From Triops longicaudatus (Eukaryota > Arthropoda > Branchiopoda > Notostraca > Triopsidae), in contig JAGQDJ010000020.1 in the NCBI GenBank assembly GCA_022885665.1, positions 496,001 to 560,000 on the forward strand: a stretch of DNA of 64,000 nucleotides, read 5' to 3'. A program made the position numbers and the translations under genes. Below the pieces are notes generated by a model. That model worked only from the letters and a program-made list of their open reading frames with translations, was not told the DNA's origin and ran no database searches. Positions 10,688 through 24,900 of the stretch are shown here, piece by piece. The stretch's first letter is position 1. Each line of letters opens with the position of its first letter.

Positions 10688-10825
10688 AAAACTCTCCCAA
10701 AAAAGCGTGTGGTCACTATTATGTACTCTATTACTTCGTTCATAACTCAGCATAAATGTCGAACCATTACTGGACATCGTACTCGTTATCCACCGTAAAA
10801 AACTCTCCCAAAAAAGCGTGTGGTC
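10684..10825. repeat. Short direct repeat pair of about 31 bp
   Basis: GTAAAAAACTCTCCCAAAAA and the next bases occur at 10684-10714 and again at 10795-10825, flanking the first copy of an 81-bp unit (10714-10794). Confidence 0.85.
10714..10794. repeat. 81-bp dispersed repeat, copy 1
   Basis: Contains ACTATTATGTACTCTATTAC through CGTTATCCACC. It recurs almost identically (one difference seen, CGTACTCG versus CGTATTCG) at 11700-11780. About 900 bp of unrelated sequence separates the copies. Confidence 0.88.
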
Positions 10826-11699
10826 TAGCGTGTGGTCACGAAGAAATTGTTTTCAATTTTTCGTTTCAGAAAAATGAGCAAATTTATGCTTAATTTTTTA
10901 CACCAAAGTCACAAGAATCGGACTTGCCGTGGAGATGTGAATCACGAGAAATCCCCAATGTTCGCCAGGAGCGCTTTAGCCTTAAAATCTTTCTTCCAAA
11001 GAAAGAAAGAATTTTTACTATTACTATGTCCTGTGGATCTAACTCGTATTTTTGAAATCAGCGAGGTGTTGTGCCAGGTGTTAACAGATGCAGTTCAGTT
11101 GCTCTTGCTTTGTCAGGAGAATTATGTACACGAAATGTAATACGTGAACGCCTGTCTTCATGTGCGGAAACGGCCGTGGAGCATGAACGCGAGGAAAATT
11201 GTGTGTATGTGTATATAATACTGTAGCTGTATTAGCTTATGGAGTTATATATTTAATCAGGAAAGGCAACTGAAGTTTCTTTTATGACAGTTCGTGAATT
11301 TTACACCCTGGGGCAAAACCATAAATATCTTTGAGTAGCTTACAAGTTTGGAGCAAGATAAATCTTAATTACGAAGCATAAATAGGAGTATGAGGTCGTA
11401 ACAGTACTTAAGACAAGGATGTAATTACGAAAATCGGCTTGTTGCCGGTAGCTACAGCTTTCTGTCTCGTATTTACCCATGCTTGTCCGAAAATCCATAA
11501 CCGATTAATGATTTCCTGCGAAATCGGCGTAAACAACTCACGCTTCAATCACGTAACAGCCACCCAAAGCAGAAAATCGATGCTGACAGTCGAGTAAAGC
11601 TTCCGTCTCAATTTTTGTCGAAACGTGTCCAAGATTTGTCATTCTTCACACTTCAAAAAAGTTTCGTCTAAGTTTTCACTCTAAAAGCGAAAAACTGAA

Positions 11700-11780
11700 G
11701 ACTATTATGTACTCTATTACTTCGTTCATAACTCAGCATAAATGTCGAACCATTACTGGACATCGTATTCGTTATCCACC
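11700..11780. repeat. 81-bp dispersed repeat, copy 2
   Basis: Near-identical second copy of the unit at 10714-10794, same orientation. High identity implies a recent duplication or gene-conversion event. Confidence 0.88.
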
Positions 11781-14700
11781 AATAAGGCCCTTTTTCAATG
11801 CTTGAACTCAATAACCTTCTAAAAGTGAAATTCCATATGTAACTTCACTGAAGCCTATTGTCACGTCTTGAACAATTATCCTGCTGCATATTACGCTTAC
11901 AACTTTATATACTTTCGTATAAAATTTTTCAATGCGTCAAGTTCTATCCCCAGAGGACTATAACTCCGTTTTATTTTACTGCGAAGGGCACAGAGGGCGT
12001 TACTTTCGCGCGTGCTTGCCATTCAGCAATATTTATTTTCCCCGCTATGAGCGCTGCACTATATTTCAGTCAACCGTAAAAGAACTCTTTATCGGTCCAA
12101 GGACTTTGCGCGAAACTCTTCCGTTCCAGAGCATTTTTCATTTCTTTTTTTTTTACGTTTTTGGACATCATTGCTCCCCAAGGGAGCTTCAAGAACAAGC
12201 ACCCTAATTTCTTCTCATGGTCTTCATCGCGAGGAGGCACGTTTTTACGTGTCCTCCATTTGGAAAAGCTTCGGGCTAGCCGCAGCAATTTTCGTTGCAA
12301 TTGAACATAGCTTTACTGGTTACTCTTGATTTTTTTTCGTAATAACAAGCTGAAAAGAAGAGTAATGATGGCTCAAGCGGTTTTTGTTGCCTCTAAACAT
12401 ATCATTTTTCTTTTTCTAGTTTCTTTGTGGGGGCTTTTTCTCAAAAGATAAGGAAAGTACTGTCTTGAGCCATGTAGTGTCGTAATAAAGCTGTTACAAG
12501 CATTCCTGCAAGTGAGGGTCGAAAGTTGGCTAAAAAATGAGCTGCTTGTAACTTATGGAGAGGCCAGCTTAAGGGATAAAAGACGAGTTTAGGGGAAGAA
12601 TTTGGTGTACAAAGGTGCAGAGATGAGAGAAGCGGGGGTTGTCGTAGCAACGAGAGACCTTTCCTGTCTTCAGTAACCATTTCGGGCAACTTGGCTGAGC
12701 TTTTCAAGCTTTCGGGCCACCTAATTAACCCCTCTAAAAAGTAGAAATTGTAGGTTACAAGCTCGAAGCAAGTAATTCGTCTTTTCCTCCAGGCCGATTC
12801 TCATTACTGTTACGCGTGATTTGACCAAAAAAGGGGTTTAACATATCTGAAGCACTTTCTCTTGCTGTCAAGCTAATCGGAGATCAAGGAACTTATTTGA
12901 TGCTACATGAGCTAAGTTGGGAGAAATCAAAGAACTTGTAAGAATTAAGCTTTTTTGGGGAAAGTAGGGTAAGTTTCTTTTATTCAGTCTTTGTTGCTTA
13001 GTAATGAAGATGACGAGTGTACAGTTTTTGCTCGGGGGAAAAGGAAAAGAATGGAAAATAGGAGGAAACTCGGAAACACGAGACTTGTACTACTCCTGGT
13101 TGATTATTGAGTCATCGGCTGTCGGAGTGCGAGATCAGATTTCTTGTTTGTGACATTTTTCGACAGTTCTCTGGGGGAAAACAATGCATTGTACAATGGA
13201 GCTTCCAACTGTGGCGTAGTTTTGGCGCACGATAAAGCTAGTTTAGGACGACCGTGGAGTGTAACGTAATCAGCAGACCGGAAAACGGAAACTGCGACAC
13301 GGATTTGGGCCTATTTGCGTCTTTTGGTACCTTCGTAGCATAATTTAGACATTAAGGATGGCAGTTAGTTAAAGACCGTTTAAGTCATAGCTGTTCATCG
13401 TAAAAGAATCTTTTTAAATAAAATTAGGGAATTAAACATTAAATTCAGAAACAAAAAAATAATAAAAAGCTATTAAATTGTCGATAGTCATGAAAGACGG
13501 AATTTTTGAGAAATTGGCGCCTCACACAGGAAGTGACGTGAATTAAAATGTTTACGGCGAGAAAGGGAGAAGAAAGCGTCGAAACAATTAAGTGAGGGCC
13601 GCTTTTAAGAAAAAAATAGCGCTTTTATGGGAATAAAAGCTGGCAATGTGCCTTGTGTATGTATATTGAAAGATTAGTGTTCATTGAACTGAACAATTCT
13701 CGCCAAAATGAGTTATTGATCAGCGTTTTTTAAAGAAACAAATGAAAACTTCGTAATGGTTTACGACAGGACATATTTGTGTGAAAAATTGCTCTGTTGC
13801 CACTCGTTGGAATACAGAAATTAAAATTCGCGAACTTGTTTTCTGTCACTTTTTTTTTCGGGCCATTTTTTGTATTTGAAAAATTAACTTAAAATTCTTA
13901 GAAGAAGCCAGAAAAAAGATTGGGGATTTTTTTTATTATTTTTTTAAGCGCTTTGGAGGAGAGAAATGTGGAAAAAGAGGACGATACACGAAAGAAGTCA
14001 CAATCAATCCTAGAAAGCATTTACTGTCAAATAGAGGAATGTGCCATTAGAAAAAGTTTGAAATGCTTGGTGTTGATTCTAGAGTCTGTTGACAGTTTTT
14101 CTCAAAAATTTGTTTACAAGTATCGAAAGCTCTTCGTGGAATTCACGAGGCTAGCATTCTTGGAAGTGTTGATAGACCTGGAAATTCAGGCTCAGCAATT
14201 GAACTGGATTTTGGAGTTTTCTTACAGTTGTGTGATTTGGGAGTGCGAAGCTTATACGTTTGAGATAACCGGGAAAAATGTTAAAATATGTACTTTTTTG
14301 TCATTACGCAAGTATCTATAAAAGGCAAGAAATGTTGGTTGCCCAACGTTGCGTTAAGTTTTAACGCGAATATGAGCAGGAGTTGCCCAATTTACGGTTT
14401 GTTACCGAAGTAGCTGCGTGAAACTTCCACCTGGGATCATTCGAACTTCATGCAACGCAGATTGTGTCTAATAGGTTACTGTGTTACCTAGTGCAGTGCT
14501 TTCGGATGACTATCCCGAGTCTGCGTTTCATTCGTTTATGCAAGTTTTGACACCGAGAAATTTCTTATTTAACACTTGAATAAGAAAATTCCGTTTCAAT
14601 AGGGAAAATTTCGCCTTGTGTTACTATGCAAAAGCTCTTAGAGTTTTAAAATTCAAGTCTTAAGTTTATATTGTATTATTTAGTATTAAACTTTTTTTAA

Positions 14701-17627
14701 TACTTTAAATAAATACTTGGTACTATGGGAATCTTGTAATTTCAAAAATTGTGTAATAGGAAATCGGTGTAGTTTTCTTTCACATAACAACGTTTTGCTT
14801 TGAAGTATATTGATAATTTTAGACTCTTTTGAATTTGATTTTTAAATTTTTCGATCTCCTTTAACGCAGCTGTAAATTATACTTATTATACTGTAGGAAA
14901 TTCAATATTATTTTCCATTGAATTTAAATATTCGCTTTGAGTTAGTGTCTCTTGATTCGAGTAGATATCTGAGAAACCAACATTACATTAACTTTTACGA
15001 CTCGAACATTCATGTCGCGTGTCGTCTTGCATCTCAGAACTGAAAAAGAAACTCCGAAACACGGAAAAATACTTGAATAAAAAAATACATCTGAATTTAT
15101 GAGAGCAACTTTAATTTCCGTTTCATTCCAAAATGGAAAACTTTGACATTTCCGTGACTTATGCTCCGTTATGCGCTTTTTTTTTAAATAAAAAATAAAT
15201 TTGATAGCCTTTGAAACGCTACGAAGCGTGTCACGTTATCACCCGGTGTACCACGTGACCTTTACTCCTATAAATTGCATTTACAATCACACAATTACAA
15301 TTACACAACCTAGGAATATTTCGCAAATCTTAACATAATCTGAGATTCGAGCTTATTCAGTTTTCATTGAATCACTACAGTAAACGAAATTTTAAAACGG
15401 GTGCAGGGTTTTGTGCAGTAAAAAAAAATATTTATCGCTAGCGGGTAAAAGTAAAAGGTATTGTTCGCTACCGTACCGCGGTAAAGTATTTACTGCGGTA
15501 ATAATAATAATAATAATAAATCAGTAATTAAAATGAAAAGGCAAATATAATCAATAAAAATAATAAAAAATATTTTAATTAAAATAAACTTAATTTTACA
15601 TGAATCCTTTTTTGCGTATAACATTACTGGGTTCAAGTCGTTGACTTCCTTTCTCAGAAAGGATCAGCCCAGTCCTCTAGAAATCCCGATAATCCGCGTT
15701 GCATGACTTCTTTTGGCTGTCTTATTTCTTCTCCGAATCCTATCAGGCTATTCAACTCCGAAATGATTCAGGCAAAGATTGGAGGGCGCACGAAGAGCCA
15801 TTACGGATTACTGGATTTCTTTTCGTCTCGCAGCCTAGTTCTGTTATTATTTATTACTCAGTACATGTATTCCCTTTAGACTATCTAAATTATGCAAAAT
15901 GACCCTTGATTCCAACATAATTTGACATCTCGCTATCCAGTAGCCCTCAAGCCTGATCAAAATCTTGGGCCCTCATTGTAAATGCATTGACAAACGAGGC
16001 CAAATTTTCTGATGGCTCTTTTACATTTTTCCTTCACCTCGTTTTCTTACCTTTTTTGAATATTTTTTCCTTCTGCGTCTCCCGAAGCGTCAAAGGAGAA
16101 AGCGACTGTCAAAACCTTAGCAAAATCGGTGTGCTTGAGCTTTACCTGCGTTTCCATAGCAACGCAGCAATTGCATGAGCGAATTGCTTGGACTTTTACT
16201 ACCGTTCCTTGCCCGTCTTCCCCCAACGTTGCGAAGAGGTCAATTTTTCTTGTCTCTTCTACGCCACTTAACTTCGTTTGTATCGTTGTGCTTTTGTCTT
16301 CTAAACTCTTACTTTATTTTGAAAAAAATAGTGCTAGGGAAAAATAAGAAGGGAAACAAAGAAAAGAAAATAAAAATACGGAAAAAATCGAAAATACTAG
16401 CAGGAAGTGTTATTGGGAGAAAAAAGAGTTGAATCAAGACAACGTGACGAGTTTGCGTTGGTTTACCGGACAAGAAGAGGAGGGAAGCCACGGAGATTGC
16501 TTGCTTTGGCCCGTTGTGTGAAACGTAGGGCACGTACTGTATACTGTTCCGCTGTATATACGACGCTCTTGGAGGAAGATCGTTTTAGTCATGCCTGGTA
16601 CTCCAGACCGCTCCCTTGTTTAACCCTGAGCGTGTGCTTGAAATCGTAGACCATTCTCGAGAAGCTCTAACAACGTACGCAATAGAAAAGCACAACAGAT
16701 TTCTTGCCCAGTGTGGGTGAAAGGCAAAGAGAGTTCGTTTATTCTTCGTATTATCTTGTCACGTTTCGAATTTCAGGAAGACACTGAAAACTTACAAAAA
16801 AGTTTCTAAAGAAGAAGAGTGTTCTCGGGATTCTTTGTACCAATATTCAAGTCTTTCGTGAGTGACACACACTAGGTGCAGAAGGTTTGCTCTACATCGG
16901 CTGAGCTAAGGAACGTATAACTTTGTTGCGGAATTTTTAGTGTTTTAAAAGCTTCTCAAGTGGAACAAGACGTCAACTGGTAGTGACAATCTTTTCGGTG
17001 GCGAAAATTGAAAGTTTCTAGAGTTTTTCGCAAGTAAGTGATTTAAAAGGGTTATTTTAAAAAGGTTATTTGAAATAGAGTTATCAATATTTTTATGTTT
17101 AAAAACTTTCGCTTATTTTTTAGTGCTTTATTTAATTTTTTCTGTTATTTACTTTTCTTTTTGCTGGAGCGCGTGTTTTAGCTTCACGGGGTCACGTTTT
17201 AAACTTTTAAAAAAGACCTAAAAAGCTGATTAGCTTTCGTGAGCTGATGGCACGTTCTTTTTTTATGCTGAAGTAGATCAAGTCTTAAAAGTCGTGTATC
17301 GATTGATTCAATGTTTTCGTATTTATGGGCGACGTGTCGCCCTATGGTCTGGTGAGTCACCAGTGTCACTGGTCCTGAAGTTTTGGAAACTTTTAATAAA
17401 CCAATTGACATTAATTTTGACATAAGCAGCGTCAGAGATTTAAGATAGGAAAAATGATGTCAGGGAAGTTTTAATGCGTTGGTGTAATAAACGGAAGGGA
17501 ATAAGAGCAGAGATTTCTTGACTGTGAGGAAACAGTACATCATTTTGCGCTTAAAGAGACGTTGTCCATTGCATGTGATGGATAATGTTGCGAATGTCCA
17601 CTCGCACATTTTGCATATCCTTGATAG
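11781..17627. other. Gene-poor region
   Basis: About 5.8 kb, AT-rich, with homopolymer runs and a short (AAT)n tract near 15500-15519. Several frames of 60-130 codons exist on both strands (for example 13920-14321 plus, whose first codon is TTG), but none has domain motifs, a good start and splice signals together. I see no supported gene. Confidence 0.5.
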
Positions 17628-17894
17628 TGTTACGTCCTACTTCTTTTCAAATCCGTTTATTCGTAACTTCAGTACAAATCACACAAAAACACTCTCCTAC
17701 TCGTGCCTTCTCTCACCTTACGTTCACAACAATCAAATTTCACTCTCAAGCAACGCAACTGACTTAAAGAAGGTCAAAAAGTAACTCTACTTTACAGGCT
17801 CGGTGCAGGGAATTTCATTCTTACCAACAATGAATCTTAGGATTCCTTGTTGGGCGGCTACGAAATTGACTGTTGGGTAATAACGAACGCCACA
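17628..17894 (+). mobile_element. Solo LTR, family A short form, with ATAG target duplication
   Basis: Starts TGTTACGTCC and ends CGAACGCCACA, so it has the TG...CA ends of a retroviral-type LTR. It is flanked on both sides by ATAG (17624-17627 and 17895-17898). At 267 bp it lacks the roughly 30-bp CAATTTACAGCAACACC segment of the longer form. No internal region, primer binding site or gag/pol lies next to it. Confidence 0.88.
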
Positions 17895-20800
17895 ATAGTG
17901 ATGGATCGATTAGGAAAAAGTTTAACGACGCCACCATCAACAGTTTATGCTTAAACGCGAAGCACAACTAAGAACATTTGCCAGTGTCTAACGCGTCAGT
18001 TGAGTTTCGCCAGCAGCAGCCGTTTGCTCAATATGTTTGTGTTTTCTCATCACGGTCAGTTGAATTTTGCCATGTTACACTTCTGTTTGGCTACTTTGCA
18101 GATATTTTGGACAGTGTGAAAACTTACGTGTGATAGTTTTCTGTTTTAGCACGTGTTCCGAACCGTTTCATAATGTTCTTTAAATAACTTGTTAATTTAC
18201 CTTGTCTTTAGAAGTAACCTTACTTAAGCTTTTGCCTTTCGACCATGAATGTTTTAGATGTTTTAGGAATTATTTGTTCTGACCTTTGTGCTTATTGCTT
18301 TGTCCTTCACCTTGTACCTGAGTAGCATTATGTGTTCTTAAATAAGGTGATGGAAAAATGAAGTTAGGGCCACTCTTTAAGCGTCTCTGTTCAGATGGCT
18401 GTTAAAGCACTGTTCAGTTCGATTACGAAATATTTTGCTTCGAAAAACGAATAAAATGTGAAAATATCGTTACGTGTTTCTAAATCAGTTAAAACTAAAA
18501 TTTTACTATACTCGTTAAAACCCGCGGCCAAGTACAGTACGTATAGTAGTGCATGCTGCTGAAAATGTAATCGTTTTGCGAATCTGTGATTTTTTCCCGT
18601 TTCTATCCGTTCTTTTTTGCGTATCTAGAACAAGTAAGTCGGGCATGTCTGTTAAAATATTTTGTATCAAACAGTGGTAATTTAACGTTTAGTTCCATTT
18701 ATAGTTTATTAATTTTAGTTTACTCCATTTATTGCGTATAATGGGTTATTAGTTTGTTTATACTTTTTCCATTTTTTCTCTTTCAAAAGTCTTTTCCAAT
18801 TCCTATTTTGATTGTAATGTCTTTTCTTTTGCGCACTTTTCTGTTTTTGACGTACTGTTAACAACGTTGACACATTCTGGCTTCATATCAATTTTGTTTT
18901 TGCTTCAACTGTGGTAGATTTAATATAAAACTTATCCTACTATGGTACGTTACATTTTCCCTCAATTTGCGCTTTTCTTTTATCAAAATATAGGGCTTCA
19001 TTTGATTAAGCAATCTTTAACTGTCTTATTATACGTTTTGTCTAAACATGTTGAATTAAAAAACGCAATAGAAATTTAAGTTACATTTCTGGGAACACTA
19101 AGGATATTAATTCTCCAAAGGGATTTAGTTTTATTTAAGGAGAATTCCGTGTCATCGAGCACGATTGATGTGTGATAGAACAACGTAAATAATTACTTCT
19201 CTCTTATTATTAGACGACCACATGAGTAACACATGTGTTTACTCTCAGCTTATGACTAGTGTTGTCATCTCCTTGTTTAAGTACGCGACCTGTGGAGTAG
19301 TGGGTGAGCACGATTGAGAATACGAATAACAGCACAAGAAGAGCAGCAGTGAAGATAAAAGCACCCTAAGGGATGTTATAGGAAGGGTGGAAAATGGATA
19401 CATTATCGATTTGGGGGTTATCGAGGCTTTCTTTTGGTGGGTACAAATTCTGAAGGTGGATGAGCGCACCCTGGCGGGAGATTATGATTGGATACCAGAC
19501 CTCGACCGAGCAGCGAAAGTGTCAGGTGTGAAACGAGGTCGAAAACGGGGAAAAAATGCTTGTTAGGCTTAACCATGTAAGAATGTGTGTGATGTAATCA
19601 TAGACACGATGTATTTGGCACAATTCTGAGCACGAAAACAGGAACTGTTGATGTTTTCATCCGGGTTCACACGTGGCTCCTACATTGTAGTTAGGCAAAA
19701 GAACGAAAGGGGGCGGAATGATGGGAGACGGAAGTGCGACCAATTCCCCAACGCTCGATAACACGCATGGGTTTGGCGTATGTAACCACGTGAACAGAAG
19801 TTGGGCCGTCGTTCAAAGTAGACGAATGTGGAACTGGTGAAGTTTTTAGTGCACAAATTTAGCCAGTTTTACTAGCTTTGGGCTTTTAATTGCGAGAATT
19901 CGAAGTGGATTTTGGACGTCAGACATTTTCAACAATGAATTTTTTCAGTTTTAAAGCAAACAAATAGAAAATTAGGGAGAAAATTTTAATTTGGTCGTTT
20001 TTGTTTGTAAATTTTATGTCGTGATAATTTGTATTGTAATATCTTATTTTATTGATTTATTATATTTTATGGATTTATTATATCGTTGTAAATTTTTGAC
20101 TCAGATTACGTGTATGGATCGCAATCTTTATGAAGGGCGTTTGTCAAGCAGAAATGGTTTTCTGACAGGTGTGAAATGCAAATTTGCTTGGTGAACGTTT
20201 CAACTTGAGTGGCTTTTCAAATATCGAGTCTCTAAGCGGCTTTTTAAACAAATTTGCACTATAATACCTCTATGAGACATCCGCGGATCCTTGTGAAGCC
20301 ACGTGTTACCAAGATTAAACTTGCTGAAAAGAGGAAAACTTGCTGAAAAGAGGAAAAGAGCCATTAAAATATGTTCCGTTAATGTACACGGAGCATTAAG
20401 AATTCTGTTCGCGCCAATGTGAAAATCACGGAAGGCTTAATTAAGTCACGTGTCACTGATTAGCGTGAAGAACTGGCACACAAAAAATGTCTTGTGGATT
20501 TCGCGAGGTAAAGACACCAACTTTAATGTATGGAAGGTGAACATGAAGTTATGTGAGGAACTTCTCATCGAGCGAGGATTTTGACTTCAAGCCAGTTCTT
20601 GAGCTCTAATTAGTCCTTTGTAGTTGAGGTTATACCTTTGAGTGTTTAGAGTGAAAAATGAGAACTTAAGTGCAAAATTTGGAGGAAAAATTCAACGAAA
20701 ACTTGAGGTAAGAACCCAGCGAAAAATTGAGCCAAAAAACTGCAAAATATTACGTGTAAAAAAAGCAAAAGTGTCAAACAGTGAGCTAAGAAGTGTTGTT

Positions 20801-21663
20801 CGCGAAATAGGTTAGCGTGTAATTCTCAAAACCCACTCATGGGGTACAAACAGAGCGAGCATTCGAGTTTCTCTGCACTTTGCACGTGCTGTAGCGTCGT
20901 GTACTTCGCACTTGGAGCTTTCGGACGTCGCCGTGCGTGTGCTAATGTAGTAATTGCTTGTGCTGTCGCCTTTAAATGCGTAATGCGCCAAGTTACAGAC
21001 TTAGGGTGGATGCCTTTGTTACAATAATCAGTGAAATTGAGCAAAAACGAAAAATGCTCACCAATAATTGGGAAAGTCATCATCATAAGTTTATAATCTC
21101 GGTTAAAGTTATTGAATTTAAACCAAAAGCCAAATCTTGAGAATTAACTTTAGAAATGGCGTGAAATACATTGGTATGAGTTCACCGAAACCGTTAAATA
21201 TTTTAAATAATGTTTCAACAGTGAAGTCCTGATTAGTAACAGCTACCACGTTTTATCGTAATTACTTTACAGAAACTGGGAATTTTCTGTGAATTTGTCC
21301 CTGCTCATCTCTTGAGTGCGTTCATGTAAAAGAACAGAGTAGGAAAGAGTACATTCGCGAATTTACCTTGAAAGCAGGGACAAAAGGTTAACGTTGGGAG
21401 ACAACCCAGTTATCCTACTGTGTTACCTTTGTACTGTGGTCAAAGTCATTAACAGATTTTTAAATACTCTTGTGTTGAAAACTATTTTTGTAAATTATTC
21501 AGTGGCTAAAAATTTACCAAGAGATTTTGCTATAAAATTTTAGTACCTTTTACGAGGGATTACTAAGTGAAACTTTACTGCCAAGAAATTTTTGGAAAAT
21601 TTAGAACCTTTTTTTTGTCAAATTCATGCCGAGAATTTCCCAAGTATATTACTCATGAAGAGT
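17895..21663. other. Gene-poor AT-rich region
   Basis: About 3.8 kb with no gene I can support. A 62-codon plus-strand frame at 20839-21027 has a genuine ATG and higher GC than its surroundings, but has no donor in a useful position and no recognisable motif. Confidence 0.5.
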
Positions 21664-21911
21664 TGTTCCAATGCTAAAGCACGAAAGGTTTTTGTGTACA
21701 TTTAATGTGCCTTTTTTGTCGTGGATAGAAACCGCGAGGGACGGGGTATCCACTATGTTCAATTTCATTGTTATCCAACAGTCAAATTTCGTAGCCGCCC
21801 ACCGTAATCCTGAAATTCATTATTGCTAAGAATGAAATCCCCTGCACCCAGTAACAGTTAGTCCCCTTTTGACCTACTTTTGAGCCAGACCCATTCCTTC
21901 AGCACACAAGA
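21664..21911 (-). mobile_element. Truncated LTR, family B
   Basis: Minus-strand fragment matching the family B LTRs at 26427 and 39144. It starts TGTTCC (the reverse complement of GGAACA) followed by ATGCTAAAGCACGAAAGG, and passes through the shared core GTAGCCGCCCACC and GAAATCCCCTGCACCC. It stops at TTCAGCACACA, so the LTR 5' end is missing. It is more diverged than the other copies. Confidence 0.78.
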
Positions 21912-24900
21912 GTATCTAACCAAGGAGTCAAGCGTTCTGGAAAGAATACTGATTTAATTGTTCAGCTTTCGTATTTACGTTTTTAAAATTTTTATTATTG
22001 TCTTGTTACCATTATATAGAGTTAGTAATGTTTTATTGTTCATTATTGAATAATAATGTGAAAAAGATTATGATATATCGTAATGTACTACACTTGTGAA
22101 ATATTGTACACATTTGTTTTACATGCGATAGAAGATCAAGCCGGCTATGCTCGATTTCCTGAATTCCGTATTTCTGTTGAAGTAGAAAGCGTTCTAGTCA
22201 AGTGTTCGGATCTGAAGGAATATTTCATGTCTCGGGTGTCAAAGTGTGTAGAAATGTAAATGCATAGAGCAGAGTACATGCCTCCAGGAGTCGGAACTGT
22301 TTCACATTCATAGCATTGAAATAAGATTTCTTTGCAATGGTGAACATGTCGCACAATAAAATGTAAATCTCCAATTATTGTGAAACGCGTTGCAGTCACA
22401 TTTCGGGTGTTATCGCTTTCTCACACCAGTCTCGACGAACGTCGAGATTTTATCTCACCAAATTCCCAACTCTTCTCTATTCTTTGCCGTATTAATTTTC
22501 CATCTTCCTTTGTTCTTTTCCTCCGTTATTCCAACGTAACACCCAAGCGCCGTGAAGCGCTCTAAGGGACGTAGTTAAAAGTGTGAATAGATTCCTAAAT
22601 GGAAACATTAGCATTCCGAACCCAACCTGGTCTAATTCTGTGATATTTAGTCTTGAATTAAATCGCCAGTTTCGTCAGGAGGAAAAAAAAAAAAAAAAAG
22701 ATGGAGAGAAGTGGATTGTGAAATTAGAACGAGTCTTAGTTTAGATTGAAAGTTGAACGTAAAATCAATACCCAACTTCCTTACAGGTTCCATTGATCAG
22801 AAATTCAATAGCTAGCCCAGGTTTGAGAAAATCTTTAATAAAACCAGAATTGCATGTTTGTATGTTAAAACCAATTTTTCTTGAGCCAGTCGTAAGAATT
22901 TTGGTTAAATATCGAAGAAATAAATAAAGGAAATAAAAAGTAAAAGTATCCAACGCAGTGCTTGAATCTTCTGAAAATGGCCAAAGCCGTGGAATTTGCC
23001 CCAAGAATTTTACGACTTACCAAGCGTATTGCTAGTGAAATGGATTTCGCCCCAGGGCATTTCTGAACTGGTTCCTTTGCTTTGCTGCCATTGCGGTTTA
23101 GTTCGGCTTCACTGACGAAAAAGCTACGAAAAGCCGGCTTTGCTGAAGCTAAAGCGCCAAACATGGTGTGCAAGCCTGAGCCGGTATTTTCTGTATATTT
23201 TTCTTTTTCTGGAACGAATGGACCGAACTGGCGGTTTGTAAGAGGATTACGTACGTTACATTATCTGTTCGTAGCGTGTTGTGTACCGCACATGGCTCTA
23301 GCGGTTTTTTTTTTTGCACTGTCTGTGAATCTCTTAGAATGTCAAACATGGTTAGGAATCACAGCCATCGGAGCACTAAGTTCTTTTCTGATCCTTTTTT
23401 TTCCATTTTTTAGTCCTCTTTGCTTTTTTAAAAATTTTTCTTCTCTGACCATTTCTGCCATCTTTACTCACTTCCGGTTTTGATTTATCGTAAAGTTCGT
23501 GCAATGTGATGTTTTGGCAGCAGGTTCATGTGAATTGAGGTATGGGGAGAGAACGGCGACAGGGAAACTGAGGAGAAAAAGCTACAGAGCGAGTGGAGAT
23601 TGTATGTCAGTGGCGTTTACAGATTCTATTGGCTTAGTCTTTATGTTTCCTAGCAAGATCAGGGCCCGTGAAAGACCACGTCATTGCAAAACACAACCAG
23701 CTGTTAGTTAGTGACGTGACAATATTTACTTGACTTAAACGTATTAAAGAGCTTTAAACCTTTATGGAGTAATGAAAATAATGTTTATTTAGAGCACTTT
23801 GTCATGATAACCTTATGGCGTTTGAAATTGGCGCCTTTATAACCGTTTGCGTATTTTTAATTCAGTTCTTTAGCTATACTATTTATTGATATAGGTGAAG
23901 TCAAATCTTTCAATAATTGCGCTTGTAAGTGCAAATTGTCGTTACGGTATATTTAATGCGTTTAAAATTTGATGGAAATTTTTTCTCATGAGAAAATGCG
24001 CGTTATTACTGTCAGCAATTTTCTCTTAATTTTTGCCCACTTTCTGCTCTCCATCGACGTACTTTTTAGTTCATTAGGACGCTTTTAGTGTGTCCACCCG
24101 TGCATAATTTGAGTCTAAAGTCATTTTGGCTCTCAAATAAGCAAGATTGTAACTTCGAACTACCGCTGAGGATTTTTCTTTTCTTTTTTCTCCTCGCATT
24201 TCCGTTTAAAAGTTGGGAATTTAGGCTTTGGGATAAGATGGTCCAAATCCTTCTCATTCCTCTCCGTTGCGTTGTTCGATTAAATCAGTCTTTTTCTCTG
24301 AAACAACCTTTTAACTTTCTAAATAGGTTTGGCTTTTTTTGTCATTTAAGTAGGAATCCATTCCTAGTTCTTTCCTTTCCGCAACTTGATTACTCCTCGT
24401 GCAGCGGGTATAATAGAGGCTTGAATACGAACAGAGAGTACTTTGAGTGAGCATTGTATTCTTTGGGGGGCTGAGGGGGATACCAGGGTTGCATGCATGA
24501 CGTTGGCTATACTTATCCATCTTTGGAAGGTAGAAGTATCGATTACCTGTGGTACATCAATGGTCAGGACACTTGGTCCTTTTCAACGCGTAGCCAGTAC
24601 TGTGACCAGATACTAAATATGTTAACACCCTTTTGGTGTTTTCTGTTTTCATGATTCTGGAATCGTGGGTGAAACAACGAAAGGTCGAATATGCCTGTTG
24701 CTTTTAGACACTTGAAACGTAGAAGTGTTTCCTACATGATTTTTTGGTGCTATTTTAAATTTGGGATTTCTTCAGCGTTCATAATATTTGATTTACTTCA
24801 CGTTCGTACTAAGTCCAAATTGATCTAATGCCAAATTTCCGCTTCACTTGCTGCAGCGATAAGTAACACATCTGGGGTAGCAACGTTGCTAAGATTCGTG

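Noticed and set aside
13920..14321. 133-codon plus-strand frame
   Set aside because: First codon is TTG, no motifs, no splice context; plausible as chance.
16407..16649. Arg-rich plus-strand frame
   Set aside because: Starts at GTG with no in-frame ATG, has no convincing splice donor and no recognisable family.
23499..23711. Frame with RRKSYRAS
   Set aside because: No in-frame ATG and no suitable donor at its end, so it is not supported as a further first exon.
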